From an uncultured Clostridia bacterium (GTDB lineage: Bacteria > Bacillota > Clostridia > Lachnospirales > Lachnospiraceae): DNA of 64,000 nucleotides. Below are positions 25,274 through 32,944 of this stretch, in pieces. The stretch is from contig CAOKDX010000002.1 of NCBI GenBank assembly GCA_948467395.1, positions 62,001 to 126,000 on the forward strand, read 5' to 3'. The stretch's first letter is position 1. Every line of letters starts with the position of its first letter. The translations under genes and the position numbers were made by a program. The notes below the pieces were generated by a model that had not been told where the DNA came from, did no database searches, and saw nothing but the letters and a program-made list of their open reading frames with translations.

Positions 25274-26839
25274 ATGCGGGGATATGTCTGGATGGCGTCG
25301 GTTCTTCTGGCTGCAGTGCTGTTAAACAGCTGTGGAATGGCGGGGGCAGAGAACGAAAGTAATTCCGTGAGCGGAACAGCCGCCATGGAGACACGGGTTT
25401 CAGAAGAGGGGTGGAAGACTGCCTGTGAGGAATTTTTACGAGAGCGGTATCAGAAGGCCAGTGACCCGGACCATCTGTATTATTTTCTGAAAAGCACTGG
25501 TGGGACGGAGGTTCCGGAGTTATTTGTAATAGATTATGCAGAAGAGGACGGGGACAATTTAAAAGCCTATACACTTTATGATGGAGTGAAGGAGTCCAGC
25601 GGCGGCTGGCAGCTTACAGGGAGTACCCGGCTGATGTATTCGGGGGATCCCTCTTATCCAGGCATTTTTACCTTTTCGGTCGGAGGCGGTCAGGAACACT
25701 ATGGATATATGACGATCCGGGACGGCAGACTAACCGAACAGAAGCTGTGGCAGAATGACTATTCCGGAATATCCAAAAAGCCGGGGAAGGACTGGCAGCC
25801 AATCAAAGAACTTTCTTCGGATAAGTCCCTGATCCGTGAATCCGGGAGGGTTTTCAAAAACGATCAGGATATCGACTTTTTGAAACTGACCCCCGATTCC
25901 ATGGCGGAAGATGCTCCCGTTTATGATCTGGATAAATGTAAGACGATCCGCATGGAGGATGCCCGGCGAAGAAGGACGGATAAAAAGAACCTGGATCGTA
26001 TCCATGCCGGAGAGGATCTGCCGGATATACAGAAAAATAATAACCGGATCAACGGATCCTTTGTTGTGGCAGGGGAAGGGCAGGACTTCACTGACGCAGC
26101 ACCCCTGTACCGGAAAGATGAATTTTCGTATTATTACGACGATAAAGAAAACAAATTGAAGCGCACAGATGGAAATGAGACGGAGACCATTATCCATTTC
26201 CATTATTCCCAGTGGAATCCCGTGTTTTTTGCCGAGGATGCCATATACTACACAGATATTGCACAGAGCAATAAGTCCTTTATCTGCAGGATTGACTATA
26301 GCGGCAGACAAAAACAGGAGCTGTATCAGATTGACACCGAGATTGAGCAGATTTATAAATATAAAGAAGATCTGTGGTTTGTATATTGTGATCTGTCTGA
26401 GGACATGATGACTGGACTGGGAAGGATCCATCTTTCCGATGGCAGTGTTGCTCTTTATAAAGATGTCTGTCTGGAGGGAGACCAGTTATCTTTTTATAAC
26501 GGGTATGCTTATTACAATTCGGAGGATGGTCTGAGCCGGCTCAATATACAGAAGGATTGTGTGGAACAGTTATTTTATAAGAGAGCAGACGCAATAAATT
26601 TTATCAGAGACAGTATTTTGTTCTGCTTCAACAAAAATCTATACCGGATGGGGCCGGATGGTGTGAATCGAATCAAAACACTGAAAAGAGCGGTAGATGG
26701 CTTTGACGGAATCCGGGTGGAGGAGGATAGAATTTATGTTCGAACATACAGCGGAGGACAGTATATGAAGATAATCGAGATTGACATAGATGGCAGGACA
26801 GTCAAAACGATATATGAGGGGCCCAATGAGTCAGAATGA
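25274..26839 (+). CDS. Secreted lipoprotein with propeller-like C-terminal half
   Basis: 521 residues. Short signal with lipobox LNSC and lipidated C20. Residues 35-150 form a globular domain of unknown type (DYAEEDGDNLKAYTLYDG). From about 275 onwards the sequence has repeated short strands ending in aromatic pairs (FSYYYDDKENKLKRTDG, AIYYTDIAQSNKSFICRID, GYAYYNSEDGLSRL), as in DUF5050-type beta-propeller lipoproteins. It resembles the style of the lipoprotein at 3085, though clear homology was not established. AAAGGGGGAAGG precedes the ATG. The stop overlaps the lysozyme by four bases, implying linked function at the cell surface. Confidence 0.78.
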   Translation: MRGYVWMASVLLAAVLLNSCGMAGAENESNSVSGTAAMETRVSEEGWKTACEEFLRERYQKASDPDHLYYFLKSTGGTEVPELFVIDYAEEDGDNLKAYTLYDGVKESSGGWQLTGSTRLMYSGDPSYPGIFTFSVGGGQEHYGYMTIRDGRLTEQKLWQNDYSGISKKPGKDWQPIKELSSDKSLIRESGRVFKNDQDIDFLKLTPDSMAEDAPVYDLDKCKTIRMEDARRRRTDKKNLDRIHAGEDLPDIQKNNNRINGSFVVAGEGQDFTDAAPLYRKDEFSYYYDDKENKLKRTDGNETETIIHFHYSQWNPVFFAEDAIYYTDIAQSNKSFICRIDYSGRQKQELYQIDTEIEQIYKYKEDLWFVYCDLSEDMMTGLGRIHLSDGSVALYKDVCLEGDQLSFYNGYAYYNSEDGLSRLNIQKDCVEQLFYKRADAINFIRDSILFCFNKNLYRMGPDGVNRIKTLKRAVDGFDGIRVEEDRIYVRTYSGGQYMKIIEIDIDGRTVKTIYEGPNESE

Positions 26840-27606
26840 AGAAAAAATATAAAATTATCCTTATTTCCGGAATCTTTTTTCTATTACTGCTCGTGACAGT
26901 TTTTCTTATTCTTAACAAAAAGATTTCGATTACGCCCATCTGGGCAGACCATTATGAGGTGCAGGGAATAGACGTGTCTCATTATCAGGGCGGTGTGGAC
27001 TGGAATAAAATACAACAGCAGGGCATTTCATTTGCTTTTATTAAGGCGACGGAGGGAAGCGGCATGGTGGACAGGCAGTTTGCCGGAAACTGGAAGAGAG
27101 CGGGGGAAACGAACCTCTGCATCGGGGCATATCATTTTTTCAGCTTTGACAGTCCCGCCAGGGAGCAGGCCGCCCTGTTTCAGAAAACAGTGGGTGATCT
27201 TGCGGGAAAGCTTCCACCGGTTATTGATGTGGAATATTACGGTGACAAGGAGCAAAACCCGCCAGAGAAAGAAAAGACGGTGTCAGAAATAAAGGAGATG
27301 CTGGATATACTGGAAAGAGAATATAAGGTAAAACCAATTTTGTATACTACTTATAAGGTATACCGAAAATATCTTCGGGACAATTTCGAAGAATACCCGC
27401 TATGGATACGCAATGTATACTATAAACCTGGTTTTGATATTGGGAGGGACTGGCTGTTCTGGCAGTACTCCGACACTGGGATAATGGAAGGCTGTCATGG
27501 GGAAGAACCGTTTACAGATCGAAATGTCTTTGCCGGCACCAGAGAGGAATTGCTCCTGCTGCTGGTGGGCGGGCCGCAGCCGCAGCAGACGGCAGATGGA
27601 ATATAA
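26836..27606 (+). CDS. GH25 lysozyme-like muramidase, membrane anchored
   Basis: 256 residues. An N-terminal membrane segment (residues 6-27, no lipobox) is followed by a GH25 domain. Catalytic-site markers are present: D46 in GIDVSHYQG, D131 and E133 in VIDVEYYG, and FWQYSD near the C-terminus. GH25 enzymes cut the beta-1,4 bond between MurNAc and GlcNAc. No wall-binding repeats and no phage neighbours such as holin are present, so a housekeeping or accessory wall enzyme is more likely than a phage endolysin. Starts in the ATGA overlap with the lipoprotein gene. Confidence 0.92.
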   Translation: MKKKYKIILISGIFFLLLLVTVFLILNKKISITPIWADHYEVQGIDVSHYQGGVDWNKIQQQGISFAFIKATEGSGMVDRQFAGNWKRAGETNLCIGAYHFFSFDSPAREQAALFQKTVGDLAGKLPPVIDVEYYGDKEQNPPEKEKTVSEIKEMLDILEREYKVKPILYTTYKVYRKYLRDNFEEYPLWIRNVYYKPGFDIGRDWLFWQYSDTGIMEGCHGEEPFTDRNVFAGTREELLLLLVGGPQPQQTADGI

Positions 27607-27624
27607 TATATTTCTGAAAATATC

Positions 27625-27654
27625 TTGACATTCTCAGGATACTGGTGTTATACT
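27625..27654 (+). promoter_or_regulatory. rplU operon promoter
   Basis: TTGACA (27625-27630), 18-base spacer, TATACT (27649-27654), with TG one base before the -10 box. One of the strongest promoters in the window. Confidence 0.85.
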
Positions 27655-27746
27655 ACAACAGTATGCCGCACAACGAGGTTAAGATCTGCGCATTTTTACA
27701 TACGCAGGCACCATAGTTGGCGAGTAATTTTAGTAGGAGGTGCTAT
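27655..27746 (+). promoter_or_regulatory. rplU leader, candidate L21 leader RNA
   Basis: About 90 bases upstream of rplU can fold: CTGCG (27686-27690) with CGCAG (27703-27707), enclosed by CAAC/GTTG (27671-27674 with 27716-27719). Firmicutes L21 genes often carry a conserved leader at this place. The family match itself was not verified. Confidence 0.55.
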
Positions 27747-28055
27747 ATGTACGCGATTATAGCAACCGGTGGTAAACAGTATAAGGTTCAGGAGGGCGAT
27801 GTCATCAGAGTGGAGAAGCTTGGTGCAGAAGCCGGTTCTGAGGTAACTTTTGACCAGGTGCTTCTTGTGGGTGACAAGGAAGTCAAAGTTGGTACTCCGA
27901 CGGTGGAGGGCGCTTCTGTCAAGGCAACCGTAGTAGCTGAGGGCAAAAGTAAGAAGGTTATTGTTTACAGATACAAGAGAAAGACCGGATACCACAAAAA
28001 GAATGGTCACAGACAGCCATATACGCAGGTAAAGATCGATCAGATCATCGCCTAA
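27747..28055 (+). CDS. rplU: 50S ribosomal protein L21
   Basis: 102 residues from the ATG at 27747, with TAGGAGG just upstream; the frame is open to 27717 but that would overlap the leader. L21 binds 23S rRNA. Family sequence [18 protein letters not shown] and [22 protein letters not shown] is typical. First gene of the conserved rplU-prp-rpmA cluster. Confidence 0.97.
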   Translation: MYAIIATGGKQYKVQEGDVIRVEKLGAEAGSEVTFDQVLLVGDKEVKVGTPTVEGASVKATVVAEGKSKKVIVYRYKRKTGYHKKNGHRQPYTQVKIDQIIA

Positions 28056-28068
28056 GCCTGGCAGGCCT

Positions 28069-28389
28069 ATGATTCAGGTAATTGTAAAAAAGCAGAAAGA
28101 TACTATGACAGGCTTTCATATTGAGGGACATTCCGGGTATGCTGACAGGGGCAGTGACATAATCTGTTCTGCCGTGTCCGCACTGGCCATCAACTGTGTG
28201 AATTCAATTGAAGAATTCACGGAAGATGAATTTTCAGTCGGCACGGATGAAGAACGGGGAATGATTGATTTTGATCTGGCAGATCAGCCGTCATCGAAAT
28301 CCAAATTGTTATTGCATTCCATGCTGCTCGGCATACAGGAGATTGAAAAATCATATGGCAGCCAGTATGTTACGATCATTAATCGTTAG
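28069..28389 (+). CDS. prp: Ribosomal-processing cysteine protease Prp
   Basis: 106 residues. Prp removes the N-terminal extension of ribosomal protein L27, which must happen before L27 can function at the peptidyl transferase centre. The catalytic pair is visible: H21 in EGHSGYADRG and C33 in DIICSAVSAL, 12 residues apart as in the Staphylococcus enzyme. It lies between rplU and rpmA, 12-13 bases from each, and the substrate encoded next door has the matching cleavage sequence. GCAGGCCT gives only a weak binding site, so translational coupling to rplU is likely. Confidence 0.93.
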   Translation: MIQVIVKKQKDTMTGFHIEGHSGYADRGSDIICSAVSALAINCVNSIEEFTEDEFSVGTDEERGMIDFDLADQPSSKSKLLLHSMLLGIQEIEKSYGSQYVTIINR

Positions 28390-28401
28390 GAGGAGAAGAC
28401 C

Positions 28402-28689
28402 ATGATGAATATGAACCTTCAGTTATTCGCTCATAAAAAGGGAATGGGATCGACAAAGAACGGCAGAGATTCCGAGTCCAAGAGATTAGGAGCAAAAAGA
28501 GCTGACGGACAGTTTGTTCTGGCTGGTAATATCCTTTACAGACAGCGCGGGACCAAGATTCACCCGGGTGTAAATGTCGGTAAAGGTGGAGACGATACAT
28601 TGTATGCTTTGGTAGACGGTGTTCTTCGTTTCGAGAGAAAGGGAAGAGATAGGAAACAGGCTTCCGTATATCCAGTAGAGAGCAAATAA
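28402..28689 (+). CDS. rpmA: 50S ribosomal protein L27 with cleavable N-terminus
   Basis: 95 residues, preceded by AGGAGGAG. The N-terminus MMNMNLQLF is the Firmicutes extension; by comparison with Staphylococcus, Prp would cut after F9, leaving [21 protein letters not shown], the conserved L27 start that reaches the peptidyl transferase centre. The second Met (28405) could also be used. A hairpin terminator follows. Confidence 0.96.
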   Translation: MMNMNLQLFAHKKGMGSTKNGRDSESKRLGAKRADGQFVLAGNILYRQRGTKIHPGVNVGKGGDDTLYALVDGVLRFERKGRDRKQASVYPVESK

Positions 28690-28707
28690 GACCGAATGAA
28701 AAGTTCA

Positions 28708-28737
28708 GGGGCTGCCGAATAAGCAGCCCTTGTTTTT
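28708..28737 (+). terminator. Terminator or attenuator between rpmA and obgE
   Basis: GGGCTGC (28708-28714), loop of eight, GCAGCCC (28723-28729), then TTGTTTTT. No clear promoter follows before obgE, so partial readthrough is likely. Confidence 0.75.
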
Positions 28738-28813
28738 CCTTCGGGACATCTGCCAGAAAGCAATTTTCAGACACGCCTCAGGGCATTTGTCAGATATAGA
28801 AATGGAGAGTAAA

Positions 28814-30106
28814 ATGTTTGCAGACAGAGCAAAGATACAGATACGTTCCGGCAGAGGCGGTGACGGCCATGTCAGTTTCCGAAGAGAAAAATATGTGGCC
28901 AACGGCGGACCGGATGGCGGCGATGGCGGCCGGGGCGGCGATCTGATTTTCGAAGTGGATCCGGGGCTGAATACCCTGACGGATTTCCGCCATAAACGCA
29001 GGTATGCTGCAGGGGATGGAGAGCCAGGAGGAAAAAGACGCTGTCACGGCGCAAACGGAGAAGATATGGTGATCCGGGTTCCCGCGGGAACTATTATTAA
29101 AGAGGCGTCCACCGGACAGGTTATCACGGATATGTCCTACGAAAACCGCAGGGAGATTCTTCTAAAGGGAGGAAACGGCGGTAAAGGCAATATGAACTAC
29201 GCCACCCCCACTATGCAGGTGCCGAAGTATGCCCAGCCGGGAAAGCCGGGGATTGAACTTGAGGTTCTGCTTGAATTAAAGGTAATTGCAGATGTGGGAC
29301 TGGTCGGATTTCCCAACGTTGGCAAATCCACTCTGCTATCGAGGGTGACCAATGCTCAGCCTAAAATTGCAAATTATCATTTTACCACATTGAATCCCAA
29401 TCTTGGCGTGGTGGATCTTGACGGTGCAGATGGTTTTGTGATTGCGGATATACCGGGACTCATCGAAGGAGCTTCCGAGGGAGTCGGTCTCGGCCACGAA
29501 TTTCTTCGCCATATTGAGAGAACCCGGGTTATGATACATCTGGTAGATGCTGCCTCCACCGAGGGCAGGGATCCGGTGGAAGACATTAAGATCATCAATC
29601 AGGAGCTACAGGCATACAATCCGGAAATTGCAAAGCGGCCGCAGGTTATCGCAGCAAACAAGATGGACTGTCTGTACGGAGAGGACAGGGATCTCATCCT
29701 GGGGCGGTTAAAAAAGGAATTTGAATCAATGGGAATCCAGGTATACCCGGTATCTGCCGTAACCGGCGAGGGTGTACGGGAACTTTTGTATCATGTGAAA
29801 GAGATGTTAGACAAGATTCCGGAAAATCAGGTTGTCTTTGAGAGAGAATATATGGTGAAGGAACCAGATTTTGCCAATGAACCCTTTACGGTGGAAAAGA
29901 GTGAAGAGACAGACGGGCTCTTTATTGTGGAGGGACCGCGAATTGAGCGAATGCTGGGCTACACAAATCTGGATTCGGAGAAGGGATTTGAATTTTTTCA
30001 GAAATTCCTTAAGAGCAATGGAATCCTGGAAGAACTGGACAAGCTGGGAATTGAAGAGGGCGATACGGTAAAAATGTATGGCTGGCAATTTGAATATTTC
30101 CGTTGA
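28814..30106 (+). CDS. obgE: GTPase Obg
   Basis: 430 residues from the ATG at 28814, five bases after GGAGAG; in-frame starts upstream (28730, 28802) overlap the terminator or the binding site. Obg binds the 50S subunit and couples ribosome maturation to growth and stress. The glycine-rich Obg fold is at the N-terminus (GRGGDGHVSFRREK, GGDGGRGGD), then the GTPase domain (G1 GFPNVGKST near 166, G3 DIPGLIEGA, G4 ANKMD), then a C-terminal OCT domain. Confidence 0.96.
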   Translation: MFADRAKIQIRSGRGGDGHVSFRREKYVANGGPDGGDGGRGGDLIFEVDPGLNTLTDFRHKRRYAAGDGEPGGKRRCHGANGEDMVIRVPAGTIIKEASTGQVITDMSYENRREILLKGGNGGKGNMNYATPTMQVPKYAQPGKPGIELEVLLELKVIADVGLVGFPNVGKSTLLSRVTNAQPKIANYHFTTLNPNLGVVDLDGADGFVIADIPGLIEGASEGVGLGHEFLRHIERTRVMIHLVDAASTEGRDPVEDIKIINQELQAYNPEIAKRPQVIAANKMDCLYGEDRDLILGRLKKEFESMGIQVYPVSAVTGEGVRELLYHVKEMLDKIPENQVVFEREYMVKEPDFANEPFTVEKSEETDGLFIVEGPRIERMLGYTNLDSEKGFEFFQKFLKSNGILEELDKLGIEEGDTVKMYGWQFEYFR

Positions 30107-30132
30107 CATCACTGGAATGGAGGATAAAGATA

Positions 30133-30438
30133 ATGACAAGTAAACAGCGCGCCTATTTAAAGGGACTTGCAATGAAGATAGAACCGGTGGTTCAGGTTGG
30201 CAAAGCAACTGTGACGCCAGAGCTTACTAAATCGGTGGAGGAAGCTCTGAAGGCAAGAGAACTGATCAAAATTAACGTTCTGAAAAATTGCTTTGCCGAT
30301 ATCCATGAAATCGCCTCTACACTGGCCGAGAGAACGCATTCGCAAGTTGTCCAGGTGATCGGAAAGAAAATTGTACTGTATCGTGAATCTTCCACAAAGA
30401 AGAAGATTGAACTGCCCAAAGGGAACAAATCATTATAA
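30133..30438 (+). CDS. yhbY: YhbY-type CRM-domain RNA-binding protein
   Basis: 101 residues from the ATG at 30133, eight bases after GGAGG; the open frame reaches back to overlap obgE. The single CRM domain (SKQRAYLKGLAMKIEP, VQVGKATVTPELTKSVEEAL, LIKINVLKN) binds RNA and associates with pre-50S particles. Its place between obgE and nadD is usual in Firmicutes. Confidence 0.92.
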   Translation: MTSKQRAYLKGLAMKIEPVVQVGKATVTPELTKSVEEALKARELIKINVLKNCFADIHEIASTLAERTHSQVVQVIGKKIVLYRESSTKKKIELPKGNKSL

Positions 30439-30456
30439 ATGAGAACGGGGAATGTT

Positions 30457-31677
30457 ATGAAGAAAATCGGTATTATGGGAGGGACATTTAATCCGGTCCA
30501 CAATGCGCATCTTATTATGGCCCAGGCGGCGTATGAACAGTACGGACTGGACGAGGTGTGGTTTATGCCGTCAAAAAATCCTCCCCACAAGGACAGAAGG
30601 GATATTGTGTCAGAAGAACACCGCACCCGCATGATTAAATCTGCCATTGATGATGTTCCTCATTTTCTTTTTTCCGACCTTGAACTGAGACGCCAGGGAA
30701 TCACTTACACAAGTGAGACGGTAAAACTACTTCATAACCAATATCCCGATGCAGAGCTGTACTTTATTGTGGGAGGGGATTCCCTGGCCTCTTTCGGTGT
30801 ATGGCACCGTCCTGAAAAAATATTGAAATACTGTACCCTGCTGGCGGCGCCGCGGGGAGCTGTGTCGAAGGATAAGATAAAGAAACTGTGTCAGGAACAG
30901 GGCAGCCGTTTTCATGGAAGGATTCTGCCTGTCAGGATGGACCAGATCCAGATTTCATCCGAACAGATTCGGGACAGAATCCGAAATGGGGAATCCCTTA
31001 CCGGCTATTGTCCCGAACCGGTTATTATCTATATGAAGCTGCACGGATTATTCCATGCAGAGCCGGAGAAGCTAATTATAAAAAAAGTAACGCCGCTTCT
31101 TATGAAATATCTGTCCGCCACGCTCCGGCCGGGGCGGTATCTTCACACCGTCCGGGTGGCGGAGACGGCAGCCTCCCTGGCCTTCTGTCACTGCGGGCAG
31201 AGGAAGAAGGATATCCCGCGGGCAGAACTGGCTGGAATGCTTCACGATTGTGCCAAATATTATACCGGGGAAGAGATGCTCTGTCTCTGTAAGGATTATG
31301 GTATTTCCCTGAGTGATACCGAACGAAAAAATACTGCACTGATCCACGGCAAGCTGGGTGCCTGGCTGGCAAAAGAGCGGTACGGGGTCTGTGATGAGGA
31401 AATCTGTTCCGCCATATCGTATCATACGACAGGGAAACCGGATATGACGACACTCGAGAAGATCATCTATATAGCGGATTATATCGAACCGGGACGAGGG
31501 ATGGACTGCCAGCCATATCCGCTGGAAGAGATCAGAAGAGAGAGCTACCGCAGCCTGGACAGCGCTCTGCTGATGATCCTGACGGATACGGTACATTATC
31601 TCAGGAGCAATGATAATATGGAAATAGATGAGCGGACAATAGAGACCTACGAATATTATAAAGGAAGGGTGATATAA
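30457..31677 (+). CDS. nadD: NadD-YqeK fusion: nicotinate-nucleotide adenylyltransferase with HD-domain Ap4A hydrolase
   Basis: 406 residues. Residues 1-200 are NadD, which makes deamido-NAD from nicotinate mononucleotide and ATP: GGTFNPVHNAHL at 8-19 and ISSEQIRDRI at 167-176. Residues about 207-406 are a YqeK-type HD domain, a family that includes symmetric Ap4A hydrolases: H230, H263-D264 (GMLHDCAKYY), H297, H323 (YHTTG) and D341 (YIADYIEP). In Bacillus the two are separate adjacent genes. The ATG at 30457 is preferred to one at 30439 because GGGG lies between them. The stop is immediately followed by rsfS. Confidence 0.93.
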   Translation: MKKIGIMGGTFNPVHNAHLIMAQAAYEQYGLDEVWFMPSKNPPHKDRRDIVSEEHRTRMIKSAIDDVPHFLFSDLELRRQGITYTSETVKLLHNQYPDAELYFIVGGDSLASFGVWHRPEKILKYCTLLAAPRGAVSKDKIKKLCQEQGSRFHGRILPVRMDQIQISSEQIRDRIRNGESLTGYCPEPVIIYMKLHGLFHAEPEKLIIKKVTPLLMKYLSATLRPGRYLHTVRVAETAASLAFCHCGQRKKDIPRAELAGMLHDCAKYYTGEEMLCLCKDYGISLSDTERKNTALIHGKLGAWLAKERYGVCDEEICSAISYHTTGKPDMTTLEKIIYIADYIEPGRGMDCQPYPLEEIRRESYRSLDSALLMILTDTVHYLRSNDNMEIDERTIETYEYYKGRVI

Positions 31678-32034
31678 GTGGAAAAGAATGCAGAGGAAAT
31701 GGTGAAGATCGCATACGATGCCTTGGATGAAAAGCTGGGACATGATATCGAGATACTGAAAATAGATGAGATCTCCGTGATCGCAGATTATCTTGTAATC
31801 GCAAGCGGTGACAACCAGAACCAGTTGACAGCCATGACCGATCTGGTAGAAGAGAAGCTGGCACGGGCGGGCTATACAAAGAAACGGCTGGAGGGAAATA
31901 AAAACTCTACATGGATATTGATGGATTACGGGGATGTGATCATACACATCTTTTCAAAAGAGGACCGGTTATTTTATGATCTGGAGCGGATCTGGAGAGA
32001 CGGAAAGAAAGTGGCAAGAGAGGAGTTAAGATAG
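31678..32034 (+). CDS. rsfS: Ribosomal silencing factor RsfS
   Basis: 118 residues, start codon GTG directly after the nadD stop, with GGAAGGG 9 to 15 bases upstream. RsfS (Iojap/YbeB) binds L14 and blocks 30S-50S joining in starvation. Family sequence DIEILKIDEISVIADYLVIASGDNQNQ and GYTKKRLEGNKNSTWILMDYGDVIIHIF is complete. Last gene of the rplU-rsfS group, followed by a hairpin. Confidence 0.94.
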   Translation: MEKNAEEMVKIAYDALDEKLGHDIEILKIDEISVIADYLVIASGDNQNQLTAMTDLVEEKLARAGYTKKRLEGNKNSTWILMDYGDVIIHIFSKEDRLFYDLERIWRDGKKVAREELR

Positions 32035-32061
32035 CTCAAGGGCGGGAATTCGACATTCAGA

Positions 32062-32105
32062 AAAGAACCCAGCAGTGCCTGTCAAAGGTGCCGGCCGGGT
32101 TCTTT
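32062..32105. terminator. Terminator between convergent rsfS and lexA
   Basis: AAAGAACCC (32062-32070) pairs with GGGTTCTTT (32097-32105), with GC-rich pairing inside. The complement also ends in T residues, so it can serve both genes. Confidence 0.7.
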
Positions 32106-32145
32106 CATATTTTATAGGAAAGTTCGTCATATACGGAGTGATGCC

Positions 32146-32760
32146 TTACATAATCCGGAAAAGACCTACTACTTTTCCAAGGATGATGACCTCATCCACA
32201 TAGATCGGATCCATATTGTCGTTTTCCGGCTGCAGCCGGTAACGCCCCTGTTCTCTGTAATACGTTTTCACAGTGGCGGAATCCTCCACCAGGGCCACCA
32301 CAACGTCGCCGTTATTGGCGGTAGAGGTTTGTTGAACGATAATTCTGTCTCCGTCAAAGATACCGATATTGATCATGCTTTCTCCCCGCACATCCAGCAT
32401 AAACAGATCACCAGAGGGAAGATCTTCAGACAGCACCGGGAAATACCCACTGATATTCTGTTCCGCAAAAATTGGCTGACCGGCAGCAACCTGTCCGATC
32501 ACAGGAATATTGCGCATCTCACGCCGCGTCAGATTGAATTCATCATCTACGATTTCAATGGCTCTTGGCTTGGTGGGATCCCTCCTGATATATCCGTTCT
32601 TTTCCAGTGTTTCAAGATGAGAGTGAACGGATGATGTAGATTTGAGACTAACTGCTGCACAGATCTCACGCACGGCGGGCGGATATCCCTTTTGTATGAT
32701 CTGTTCTTTAATATATTCAAGAATTTCTGTCTGTTTTTTGGAAATTCTGCCATTACCCAT
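32146..32760 (-). CDS. lexA: LexA repressor
   Basis: 204 residues. SOS repressor that cleaves itself when RecA filaments form. A winged helix-turn-helix occupies residues 1-65 (YPPAVREICAAVSLKSTSSVHSHL). The cleavage site is A93-G94 (VAAGQP), with catalytic S128 (GESMINIGI) and K165 (ATVKTYY). AAAGGAGGAG lies upstream of the ATG. The promoter region carries two LexA boxes, so it should repress itself. It is divergent from the SH3 protein gene across 184 bases. Confidence 0.96.
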   Translation of the reverse strand: MGNGRISKKQTEILEYIKEQIIQKGYPPAVREICAAVSLKSTSSVHSHLETLEKNGYIRRDPTKPRAIEIVDDEFNLTRREMRNIPVIGQVAAGQPIFAEQNISGYFPVLSEDLPSGDLFMLDVRGESMINIGIFDGDRIIVQQTSTANNGDVVVALVEDSATVKTYYREQGRYRLQPENDNMDPIYVDEVIILGKVVGLFRIM

Positions 32761-32785
32761 GAAACTGGCTCCTCCTTTTTATATA

Positions 32786-32799
32786 CAAACCTCTGTTTG
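32786..32799. promoter_or_regulatory. LexA box 1 of lexA
   Basis: CAAACctctGTTTG, a perfect palindrome fitting the Gram-positive SOS box pattern CRAACnnnnGTTYG. It lies just downstream of the lexA transcription start. Confidence 0.8.
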
Positions 32800-32813
32800 G
32801 TCTTTTGTTTATA

Positions 32814-32842
32814 AATATATCATAGTTTTTACACATTGTCAA
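32814..32842 (-). promoter_or_regulatory. lexA promoter
   Basis: On the minus strand: TTGACA (complement of 32837-32842), 17-base spacer, TATATT (complement of 32814-32819). Confidence 0.8.
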
Positions 32843-32853
32843 ACAAATGTTCT
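32840..32853. promoter_or_regulatory. LexA box 2 of lexA
   Basis: CAAACaaatGTTCT, one mismatch from the SOS box pattern. It overlaps the -35 box of lexA and lies 27 bases upstream of the -35 box of the divergent SH3 gene. Confidence 0.75.
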
Positions 32854-32879
32854 TTTTTGTTTTAAAAACCATTTTTTTA

Positions 32880-32908
32880 TGGACAAAATACAGAAGAGTG
32901 GTTATAAT
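32880..32908 (+). promoter_or_regulatory. Promoter of the SH3 membrane protein gene
   Basis: TGGACA (32880-32885), 17-base spacer, TATAAT (32903-32908). Confidence 0.7.
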
Positions 32909-32944
32909 AAACAAAGATAATGATAGTAAGGAGTGTACGAAGGA

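Noticed and set aside
26737-26750. TATGTTCGAACATA palindrome as a LexA box
   Set aside because: It lacks the GAACnnnnGTTC spacing and lies inside the lipoprotein coding region.
26836-27606. GH25 gene as a phage endolysin
   Set aside because: No holin, tail or capsid genes adjoin it and it has an N-terminal membrane anchor and a lipoprotein partner.
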